Assembly (NCBI RefSeq): GCF_002374855.1 | Contig: NZ_NWVC01000001.1 | Span: forward strand, 372,001-436,000 | DNA from: Sphingomonas adhaesiva | Lineage (GTDB): Bacteria; Pseudomonadota; Alphaproteobacteria; Sphingomonadales; Sphingomonadaceae | Direction: 5' to 3' | Length of the DNA: 64,000 nucleotides | Shown: positions 1 to 6,290 of the stretch, one piece after another | Layout: each line of letters opens with the position of its first letter | How positions within the stretch are numbered: position 1 is the first letter of the stretch | Translations under genes and position numbers: made by a program | Notes under the pieces: model-generated | Told to the model about the DNA's origin: nothing | Database searches by the model: none | Seen by the model: the letters and a program-made list of their open reading frames with translations, nothing else

Positions 1-543
1 GGTCTGCCGTGCCCGTCGTATCCTCGTCTCGACCGCCTTCTCGCTGATCGACAGGATCTCCGCGGTCTCCGCCTGGCTGAGGCCTTCGACCGCATGGAGG
101 ACGAGCGGCTCGCGCTGGCTCGCCGGAAGGTCCGCGATGGCACGGCGCATGCGGGCGAGCTCCTGCCGGTCAGCGGTGCCGACGTCCTGGCCGGGCGTTT
201 CGTCGGCTTGCCGGTCCGCCACGTCCTCGATGGGCACCATGAAGCGGAACGCGCGGCGCACGGCGCGGCGGCGGCCCCAGTCCCGGCACTTGTTGATGGC
301 GATGCGCGCGAGCCAGGCGGCCATCGGGCGTGCGGGGTCGTAGCGGCGGAGCGCACCGTGGGCGGACACGAAGGTCTCCTGGACGAGGTCGAGGGCCTCG
401 TCCGGATCGCCGACGTTGGTGACGATCACCCGATAGACGGCCTGCCGATGCCGCTGCATGATCTCGGCGAAGGCTTCCTCGCGTCCGGCGGCCGCCAGGA
501 CCGCCAGATCGCCGTCGGATGCCGCCGCCAGTCCGACGTTCAC
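1..543 (-). CDS. ECF-type RNA polymerase sigma factor (CnrH-like), 3' end outside window
   Basis: This is an extracytoplasmic-function sigma-70 factor that directs RNA polymerase to a small regulon. About 181 codons are visible before the window edge. Sigma region 2 is recognisable (DPDEALDLVQETFVSAHGAL, then AWLARIAINKCRDW), followed by region 4 (LPASQREPLVLHAVEGLSQA, then a helix-turn-helix in ETAEILSISEKAVETRIRRA). The start is a GTG whose GTGA overlaps the stop of the upstream sensor gene, which implies translational coupling. Order and overlap give anti-sigma, sensor, sigma on one transcript, as in cnrYXH/nccYXH of Cupriavidus. The likely target is the divergent copCD, but that is inference. 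The stop codon is not in view. Confidence 0.88.
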   Translation of the reverse strand, partial: MNVGLAAASDGDLAVLAAAGREEAFAEIMQRHRQAVYRVIVTNVGDPDEALDLVQETFVSAHGALRRYDPARPMAAWLARIAINKCRDWGRRRAVRRAFRFMVPIEDVADRQADETPGQDVGTADRQELARMRRAIADLPASQREPLVLHAVEGLSQAETAEILSISEKAVETRIRRARQT

Positions 544-980
544 CGAGCGCCGGCGGTGAGCGATGCCACCACGGCGCGGTCGAATGCCGCGGTCTGGTCG
601 GGACGCAGCACCTGACGCATGGCGAAGACGTGGGCGAGCGTTTCCTTCTGGAGCGCGCCCATCGCGGAGTGCGACGCGTCGACGGCCGCCGCCACGCGCG
701 GTCCGTTGCCGTGTTCAGCCTCGATCGCGGCCGCGAGCCTTGCGTTGTCGGCGCGCATCTCGCTCTCGAGCTCCTGGCGGCGGACCGCGAAGCGTCGTTC
801 CAGCGCGTCGATCCTCGCCTGCTGGTCGGCGTCGAGCTTCAGGTCGTGGTGGAGGAGGTCGTGCAGCTGGGAGGCCTGCCCGCCGTGGGAGGGGATCAGG
901 ACGCGGCCCACGAACACGCCCGCGATCGCGGCGAGGAAGGCGACGATGGCGACCAGCGCCGTCCAGCGGGGCCGGCTCAC
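540..980 (-). CDS. Periplasmic heavy-metal sensor, CnrX/NccX-like
   Basis: 146 residues (CnrX has 148). There is one N-terminal membrane anchor (about residues 6-29) and a helical periplasmic domain. The five metal ligands known for Cupriavidus CnrX (H42, H46, E63, H119, M123) have counterparts here at H40, H44, E61, H117 and M121: HDLLH, LERRF and HVFAM. Every spacing is preserved, with a constant offset of two. This supports a working sensor that on metal binding relieves the anti-sigma factor. The start is a GTG overlapping the anti-sigma stop (GTGA); a longer reading frame upstream is only the shadow of the anti-sigma gene. The neighbouring effector genes are copC and copD, so the metal could be copper rather than nickel or cobalt. 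Confidence 0.85.
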   Translation of the reverse strand: MSRPRWTALVAIVAFLAAIAGVFVGRVLIPSHGGQASQLHDLLHHDLKLDADQQARIDALERRFAVRRQELESEMRADNARLAAAIEAEHGNGPRVAAAVDASHSAMGALQKETLAHVFAMRQVLRPDQTAAFDRAVVASLTAGAR

Positions 981-1249
981 CGTCCGGCCAGCAGCAGCGT
1001 CGAGGGCGCTAGCGGACCGACGACGCCGATCGGATCGAGCGACGCGGCGGTGGCTGGCGCGGCAGGACCCGCACCCGCCGCTCCGAGGACCACGGCGCCG
1101 ATGGCCGCCAGCGCCGCTATCCCTAGGCCGGTCGAGGCGGTGGCGCGGTTCGCCCGGATGCGGGCGAGGACGGCGTCCTCGATCCCGTCGAGCCGGGGAT
1201 CGGGTGGACCGCCGGCGATCCGCTTCATCAGGTCGTCGATGTCGTCCAT
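977..1249 (-). CDS. Short membrane anti-sigma factor (CnrY-like)
   Basis: 90 residues (CnrY has 95). The layout is a short cytoplasmic N-terminal segment (about residues 1-38), a single membrane span (about 40-62, rich in Ala, Gly and Val), and a small periplasmic tail. This is the layout of anti-sigma factors that hold an ECF factor with a short helical N-terminus. The family is assigned from size, topology and position, because CnrY-type proteins diverge strongly in sequence. An AGGAAGG ribosome site precedes the ATG. It is the first gene of the three-gene unit and its stop overlaps the sensor start. Confidence 0.7.
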   Translation of the reverse strand: MDDIDDLMKRIAGGPPDPRLDGIEDAVLARIRANRATASTGLGIAALAAIGAVVLGAAGAGPAAPATAASLDPIGVVGPLAPSTLLLAGR

Positions 1250-1369
1250 TCCTTCCTCCGCTCGTCTGCTCTACGCATCGCCGCGCCTCGTCCCTCGGCG
1301 AGGGTAGCACGTCGCACATGCGTAATCACCGTGAGGCGGCATGTTCGGACCGCCGGCAGGAGTTGTGGC
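1250..1369. promoter_or_regulatory. Divergent control region between the sigma unit and copCD
   Basis: This 120-bp gap must hold the promoters of both the anti-sigma/sensor/sigma unit and copCD. It contains a 13-bp inverted repeat, CCCTCGGCGAGGG (1292-1304). No convincing sigma-70 -35/-10 pair is visible in either direction, consistent with recognition by the locally encoded ECF factor. That consistency is inference. Confidence 0.45.
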
Positions 1370-1726
1370 ATGCGCGCGTCGTCGGCTTTCATCGCGGTCT
1401 CCCTCGTGCTGGCGTCGTCGCCGGCGCTGTCCCATCCCCGGCTGGTCGCGGCGGTGCCCGCCGAGAACGCGGCGGCGCGAGGCGTGTCGTTGGTCCGGCT
1501 GACGTTCTCCGAGCGGCTGGTGCCGACGTTCTCGGGTGCGGAGCTGTCGATGATCGGACCGCGGGCTCACGCGGTGCCGGCGAGGGTCCGCGTCGCGCCC
1601 GATGGCCGCACGCTGGTGGTTGCTCCGTCCCGCGCGCTTCCGAAGGGCAGCTACCGCGTCGACTGGCACGTCGTGTCGACCGACACGCACCGCGTGAAGG
1701 GCGGCTACGCGTTCCGGGTGGGCTGA
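1370..1726 (+). CDS. copC: Periplasmic copper-binding protein CopC
   Basis: 118-residue CopC-family beta-sandwich protein. A signal peptide ends ...PALS and the mature protein begins with His22 (HPRLVAAVPAEN), the N-terminal histidine ligand typical of the Cu(II) site. The other expected ligands are in the C-terminal STDTHRV (D105-x-H107). CopC binds copper in the periplasm and passes it to CopD. The start at 1370 is chosen over an in-frame ATG 13 codons upstream because GGCAGGAG precedes it and the signal peptide then begins correctly. copD follows after 2 bp. Confidence 0.93.
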   Translation: MRASSAFIAVSLVLASSPALSHPRLVAAVPAENAAARGVSLVRLTFSERLVPTFSGAELSMIGPRAHAVPARVRVAPDGRTLVVAPSRALPKGSYRVDWHVVSTDTHRVKGGYAFRVG

Positions 1727-1728
1727 CC

Positions 1729-2634
1729 GTGGATGTGCTGGCGGTCGCGGTCAGGTTCGGCCTCTATCTGTCCTCGATGCTCTGCTTCGGCGCGGCCGCG
1801 TTCGCGCTTCACGCGCCGCGGGGCACCGCGGACGCGCTGCCGCTGCGAGGCCTGCTGGTGGCCTCCATCATGTCCGGGCTCATCCTGTCCCTTGTCGGAC
1901 TGGCGGTCCTGTCGGCAGGCATGGCTGGGGTCGGCATCGGCGAAGTCGATCGAGCCACCGTCGCTTCGGTGATTGAGAATACGGCCGCGGGCACGGCGTG
2001 GATGGTCCGCATGGCGGCTTTCGTGGGGCTGCTCGCGGCGTCCATCCTGCGCGTTGGGATGGCGCGCATGGCGGCGGCGCTGCTAGGCGGCGTGGTCGTC
2101 GCGACGCTCGCATGGGGCGGGCACGGGGCGGCCGGCGACGGAGCAGCCGGGTGGGTGCACCTCGTCGCCGACGTCCTCCACCTTCTCGCTGCGGGAACGT
2201 GGTTGGGCGCGCTCGTCGCGCTGACGCTGCTGGCGTTCGGGCCGTCGCGGACGGGTGCGGCCCACGTCGATCTGCTCCACCGCGCGCTGCGTGGGTTCTC
2301 GACGACCGGCACGCTCGTCGTCGCCGTCATCGTCATCACAGGGGCGGCCAGCGGCTGGCTGCTCGTCGGTCCGGGTGGCGTGCCGCTGCTCGGCACCACG
2401 CTCTACGGTAGGCTGCTGCTCGCCAAGATCGGCCTGTTCGTCGTCATGCTCGTGTTCGCATGGGGCAACCGCTATCGGCTGACGCCCGCGCTGGATCGGG
2501 CGCGGCGCGAAGGCGACGCGCCAGGCGCGATCGCCGCGCTGCGATGGTCGCTTGCGTCGGAGACGGCGTGCGCCGTCGTCGTGCTGGCGCTGGTGGCGTG
2601 GCTGGGCACGATCGAGCCGATCGCCCGATCGTGA
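1729..2634 (+). CDS. copD: Copper resistance/uptake membrane protein CopD
   Basis: 301-residue polytopic membrane protein of the CopD family with about eight hydrophobic segments. Family hallmarks include the WVHLVADVLHLLAAGTWLGA segment with its conserved histidines and the later LLAKIGLFVVMLVFAWGNRY stretch. CopD is thought to move copper across the inner membrane together with CopC. The start is the GTG two bases after the copC stop; reading frames extending further upstream only overlap copC and the sigma unit. It converges on the unknown gene that follows. Confidence 0.92.
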   Translation: MDVLAVAVRFGLYLSSMLCFGAAAFALHAPRGTADALPLRGLLVASIMSGLILSLVGLAVLSAGMAGVGIGEVDRATVASVIENTAAGTAWMVRMAAFVGLLAASILRVGMARMAAALLGGVVVATLAWGGHGAAGDGAAGWVHLVADVLHLLAAGTWLGALVALTLLAFGPSRTGAAHVDLLHRALRGFSTTGTLVVAVIVITGAASGWLLVGPGGVPLLGTTLYGRLLLAKIGLFVVMLVFAWGNRYRLTPALDRARREGDAPGAIAALRWSLASETACAVVVLALVAWLGTIEPIARS

Positions 2635-2656
2635 TCGCCGGCGCTGGCGGCCCGCG

Positions 2657-3586
2657 TCAGGCCGTCGTCCTGCGACGCTTGCGGAAGCGGCGGCGGCTCT
2701 CGTCCTCGGTCGCGATCTGCCGGGCCTTCTCGTAGCAGCGGCCGAGGCCGCGCACGCCGAACCTGTCCTGCACGGCGGCCTGGAAATCGCGGTTGGTCCA
2801 GCCGAGACGCTCGTCGGTCATCAGGCTGGCGAGGAACTCGGCGACCTCGCGGACCTGGATGGCGTAGTGGTCCACCTTCCGCTTCATCGCCCAGGGGCCG
2901 AGCTCGAGGCCGGCGACGGGCACGTAGGACTGGCGGGCGTTGCGGATCACCGCCTTGTGGAGGTCGCGATCGACGAAGATGAGGTGGTCGATGCCTGCCG
3001 AGGGATCGAACGGCCTCTGCTCAGCGAGGCCGCAGGCAGCGATGCGGCGGACCGCCGCCTCGTAGTCGATCTCCCACGCTTCGCGATCCAGCGGCCGCAG
3101 CTCGCCGCCCCCGACCCGTCGGATGAAGCACCGTATCTCGCCGGCGCGCGCCATCCGCGCGATGACCGGCGCGAGCCCGGCGACCGCCCGACGTGCGCCC
3201 TGGCCGATCGACCAGGGAAGGCGGCCGGCCTCGATGATCCTCTCCCATTCGTCGCGGGTGATCGCGTCCGCGGCGACGATGCCGATGGAGAGGTCGTCGG
3301 CGTGCCGGCGCATCAGCGCCGAAAGGCGGGCGTGGACCGAGTGGACGGGTTCCCCGGCCTCGGTGAACGCCTCGTCCGCCTCGACGATCGGCCCGGGCGG
3401 CGTGTTCTGCGCCTGTCCGATGAAGTGGTCGATCGTCTCGGGATAGGGGGCGCAGAAGGCGCGGGCGAACACGTCGACGACGCCCGACAGCATCAGGTGC
3501 TCCGAGACCCAGTCGCTGCCGGCGCGGCGGTGGCGGGACCAGTCGAGTCCCGCCATCCAGTCGTTGTCTGCGTCGGCGTCGTGCAT
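2657..3586 (-). CDS. Unrecognised protein of the integrated element (309 aa)
   Basis: I do not recognise this protein. It is soluble, mixed alpha/beta in appearance, with no signal peptide or membrane span. A C-terminal stretch (TNRDFQAAVQDRFGVRGLGR) looks like a small helix-turn-helix or helical domain, and the protein ends in a strongly basic tail (RRRFRKRRRTTA) that could bind nucleic acid. It lies third in line after the integrase and another unknown gene on the same strand, 89 bp downstream of the latter. The ATG is preceded by a weak GGAGA; a longer frame upstream is a shadow of the next gene. Confidence 0.7.
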   Translation of the reverse strand: MHDADADNDWMAGLDWSRHRRAGSDWVSEHLMLSGVVDVFARAFCAPYPETIDHFIGQAQNTPPGPIVEADEAFTEAGEPVHSVHARLSALMRRHADDLSIGIVAADAITRDEWERIIEAGRLPWSIGQGARRAVAGLAPVIARMARAGEIRCFIRRVGGGELRPLDREAWEIDYEAAVRRIAACGLAEQRPFDPSAGIDHLIFVDRDLHKAVIRNARQSYVPVAGLELGPWAMKRKVDHYAIQVREVAEFLASLMTDERLGWTNRDFQAAVQDRFGVRGLGRCYEKARQIATEDESRRRFRKRRRTTA

Positions 3587-3675
3587 GTCGGATGGCGTCT
3601 CCGCGTGTCGGGCGTCTCGGTTAGCGCGGTCCCGTAAAGGCGGCGTGAAGGCCGTGTCCGAGGAACCTGCGGGGA

Positions 3676-4461
3676 TCAGGCGGCCTTCAGCACGCCGACG
3701 TAGATGACGTCCGTCTGGTTGGGATAGATGGCCTGCCAGGCGGCGTTGTGGATGCGGCGCGGCAGGCTCATGCCTGCGATCGCGTCGCATGCGTCGGCGA
3801 CGTCGTCCGGCCACGGATTGCGGAGGAAGGTGCCGTCCTCCTGCGGCTGGACGGGGCCCAGCAGCGTCCATTCGTCCCGGATGCCGGTGACCGGCTGTCC
3901 GCGGTAGGTCCGGGGCGCGACGAGCTTGCCGTCTGGGCCGAGCAGGCCGGCGGCCGGGTCCGGAAGGCCTGGAACGTCCGGCTCGTTGAAGTCTGCCAGG
4001 ACCATCGGCTCGCCCGGTGCGATCTCGACGAGGTTCGCGTCGATCCTTCGGACGCAGATGTGCGACCACTCGGCGCCCTTCGGGAGCTCGATCGTCCAGC
4101 ACCATTCGACGGTCGCGGGCTGGCTGGCGTTGGCCCAGGGGTCGGCGGAGTTGCCGAGCGGGGGCGTCTTGCCTTCGCGCAGCATGCCGTCGCCTTCGAT
4201 CCACGTGCAGCCGTCCGGCGACCAGACCACGCAGTAGCGGGCGCGCGAGGTTCTGGCCCGGCCGTTGATGCGCTTGACGATCGCGCGCCGGCCGGCGTCG
4301 TCGACGTAGCCGGCGCCGACGAAGACGAAGTCCTCGACGACGCCGGGCGCGTCGGTCTTCTTGTTCGAGACGGCCAGCATCCAGCGGTGGTTCTGCCGAA
4401 GACCCTGCGTGATGACGTGCGGGTATTCACGTCGGGTCGGCTGGCCGTCGTCGTTTTTCAT
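3676..4461 (-). CDS. Unrecognised protein of the integrated element (261 aa)
   Basis: I do not recognise this protein. It is acidic to neutral, has no signal peptide or membrane span, and is rich in Trp and Pro in its middle part (SADPWANASQPATVEWCWTI). An early segment (EDFVFVGAGYVDDAGRRAIV) and the motif YCVVWSPDGCTW suggest a compact beta-rich fold. The ATG has GGAG eight bases upstream. It starts 28 bp after the integrase stop on the same strand, so the two may be co-transcribed. Nothing in it names a function. Confidence 0.68.
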   Translation of the reverse strand: MKNDDGQPTRREYPHVITQGLRQNHRWMLAVSNKKTDAPGVVEDFVFVGAGYVDDAGRRAIVKRINGRARTSRARYCVVWSPDGCTWIEGDGMLREGKTPPLGNSADPWANASQPATVEWCWTIELPKGAEWSHICVRRIDANLVEIAPGEPMVLADFNEPDVPGLPDPAAGLLGPDGKLVAPRTYRGQPVTGIRDEWTLLGPVQPQEDGTFLRNPWPDDVADACDAIAGMSLPRRIHNAAWQAIYPNQTDVIYVGVLKAA

Positions 4462-4489
4462 CTCGATCTCCGTGTTCGAGACGACAATG

Positions 4490-5902
4490 CTACTCCCCGG
4501 TCCTGGGGCGGCGGCGCCGCCGCTTCCTGGCTTCCTCCTTCGCGTCGCGTCCCACCTCGGCCCTCTCCTGGTCCGCACGCTTCGGCCAACCGGTTCTTAT
4601 CAGCTCCAGCCGGCGCTTGCGTTCGGCGGCACCCATGGTCTCCAGCGCCCGCCCGCCGGGGAACGCGTCGGCCCGCGCCAGCAGCTGGTCGAGATGGTCG
4701 TTCCAGGTCTGGAGCGCCTCTCCCGCCTCGATCTCGAGCGTGGCGAGGATGTATGTCTCGTCGAGGCTCGTCATCGTGGAATGCAGAAGGATCGCGTTCA
4801 GGACGTCCTTTCCGACGCTGAAGGGCCGCTCGCGCAGGACGGTGACGGCGATCTTTCGCCAGTCGTGGATGGTGTAGTGGTCGACCTGCCGTGCGGGGGA
4901 GCCCGCCGGCGTCGCGAGCTCGATGCGGCGGTGCAGATTGGCGTCCAGCAGGTCCTTGACCTGCGACCCCATCTCCGGCGCGCTGGCGCCGTTCATCGTG
5001 AACACGAAGCCGCGACGCTTGGCGGGATCCGGCTGCTGGCGTTTGATGATCGCCACGACCTGCCTGGGCAGCTCGATCATGTGCGGGCGCCGGCTCTTGG
5101 TCCGCCCCTGCGGCAGGTGCCACGTCCCCTTCGCGAGGTCGAGTTCCTCCCAGCGAAGCTCCGCGATCTCCTCCTTCCGCTTCGCCATTCGGAAGAGGAC
5201 CTCGAGCACGTCGCTGCGGACGTCGCCGATGTCCCGTGCGGCCTCGAACATGCGCAGGAACTCCCACTCGTCGATGCGCCGCGTGCGCTTCTTCATTCCG
5301 GGCACATCGAAGTTGTGGGCTTCGTGGCGCAGGATCTTGCCCCGCTTGACGGCGTCGTTGATGACCGTCCGCAGGCAGACAAGGCCGGAGCGGACCATGG
5401 ACGGACCGCGGGCGGCGAGGTCCCTCTCGAAGGCGTCGACCTGTTCGGTCGTCAGCTCGTCAAGGCGGAGATGGCCGATGTGGGCCACGAGGTCGCGCTT
5501 GAAGACGTTCATCTGCTTGACGCTGATCGGATCCTTGAGCCGTCGGCGTTCGGCGTAGCCGTCGAAGTAGTTGGCGACGATGAGGTCGACGGACGCCTGC
5601 TTGGTGACGCGTTCCGCCTTGATGGCCGCCACCGGGTCGATCCCGGTCAGCTTCTGCATGGCGAGGCCGGCGGCCATCTTGCGTGCCTGGTCGCAGGTCA
5701 GTTCGCCGAGGTTGCCGATCTTGATGCTCTTGGTCTGCGAGCCGCGGAACCTGTACTGATAGAGGAAGGAGATGGAACCGCTGCTCGTCATGTAGGCTCC
5801 GAAGCCGACGACGTCCCGGTCCCATATTAGTTTCTTGGTGCCCGAAGCGGGCGACTTGACGAGGCCTTCCAAAGCCCGGTTGGTGATGCGGACTGACTTC
5901 AT
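4490..5902 (-). CDS. P4-type tyrosine recombinase (integrase)
   Basis: 470-residue site-specific recombinase with an N-terminal arm-binding DUF4102-like domain (about 1-95), a core-binding domain (about 105-205) and a C-terminal catalytic domain. The catalytic set is visible: R242 (AKRKEEIAELRW), K269 (RTKSRRPH), H346-x-x-R349 (HDWR), H374 and the nucleophile Y384 (SLDETY). The last 40 residues form an extra Arg/Lys-rich tail. The gene reads away from the tRNA-Arg attachment scar about 180 bp upstream, the usual position for an integrase of a tRNA-targeted island. It is apparently intact. Confidence 0.93.
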   Translation of the reverse strand: MKSVRITNRALEGLVKSPASGTKKLIWDRDVVGFGAYMTSSGSISFLYQYRFRGSQTKSIKIGNLGELTCDQARKMAAGLAMQKLTGIDPVAAIKAERVTKQASVDLIVANYFDGYAERRRLKDPISVKQMNVFKRDLVAHIGHLRLDELTTEQVDAFERDLAARGPSMVRSGLVCLRTVINDAVKRGKILRHEAHNFDVPGMKKRTRRIDEWEFLRMFEAARDIGDVRSDVLEVLFRMAKRKEEIAELRWEELDLAKGTWHLPQGRTKSRRPHMIELPRQVVAIIKRQQPDPAKRRGFVFTMNGASAPEMGSQVKDLLDANLHRRIELATPAGSPARQVDHYTIHDWRKIAVTVLRERPFSVGKDVLNAILLHSTMTSLDETYILATLEIEAGEALQTWNDHLDQLLARADAFPGGRALETMGAAERKRRLELIRTGWPKRADQERAEVGRDAKEEARKRRRRRPRTGE

Positions 5903-6082
5903 TCTGAGCTCCTGAACAATCGTGGAGCAATCAGAATGCCGTGATCTGGACAGCTATTGTATCGCACCGGATGACAACGAAGCGATGCCTAAGGTCCTGT
6001 GATGAAAGGATTCCTCACAATCACGTACGTCGGCTGACAACCAATCGTAATATCCCGATGAGGACGTTACTCACACCTTCTT

Positions 6083-6128
6083 CCTACGAATCTGAGGGTC
6101 GGACGTTCGAATCGTTCCGGGCGCGCCA
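6083..6128 (+). other. Attachment site: 3' part of tRNA-Arg(ACG)
   Basis: The sequence gives the anticodon loop CTACGAA (6084-6090, anticodon ACG), a T arm GGACG-TTCGAAT-CGTTC, the 3' acceptor strand CGGGCGC, discriminator G, and an encoded CCA ending at 6128. The 5' half of the tRNA (acceptor GCGCCCG, D arm) is absent upstream, and the bases before the loop do not pair with the anticodon stem. This is therefore the tRNA 3' end left at the island boundary and not a working gene. A tRNA terminator follows it. Confidence 0.82.
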
Positions 6129-6153
6129 AAGTTTTCCGCAAGATGCGGGCAGA

Positions 6154-6181
6154 AGCCGGGTCAGCAATGGCCCGGCTTTTT
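6154..6181 (+). terminator. Rho-independent terminator of the original tRNA-Arg
   Basis: A 7-bp stem AGCCGGG/CCCGGCT with a 10-base loop is followed by a run of five T. It lies 25 bp after the tRNA 3' end in the tRNA's direction. That fits the chromosomal side of the attachment site. Confidence 0.8.
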
Positions 6182-6290
6182 CGCGTCTGCGCCGCTCGAC
6201 GACGGGTACCGCCCGCCGAAACGACGAACGCCCGCCGCACCCCGATGAGGTGCGACGGGCGTCCGTCAGACCCGGTCCTGATTCGATGGA

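Larger units (their letters stand above)
1..6128. mobile_element. Right end of a tRNA-Arg-integrated genomic island
   Basis: The right boundary is a 3' fragment of tRNA-Arg next to an integrase gene. The cargo in view is a metal-sensing sigma unit, copCD and two unknown genes. The island continues beyond the left edge, where an intact, element-restored tRNA-Arg gene and the matching direct repeat are expected. The 5903-6080 stretch is visibly richer in A+T than the rest of the window and probably holds integrase arm sites. Confidence 0.75.

Noticed and set aside
619..1728. Long plus-strand extension upstream of copD
   Set aside because: It runs across copC and the sigma unit and has no CopD character. 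The GTG two bases after copC fits.
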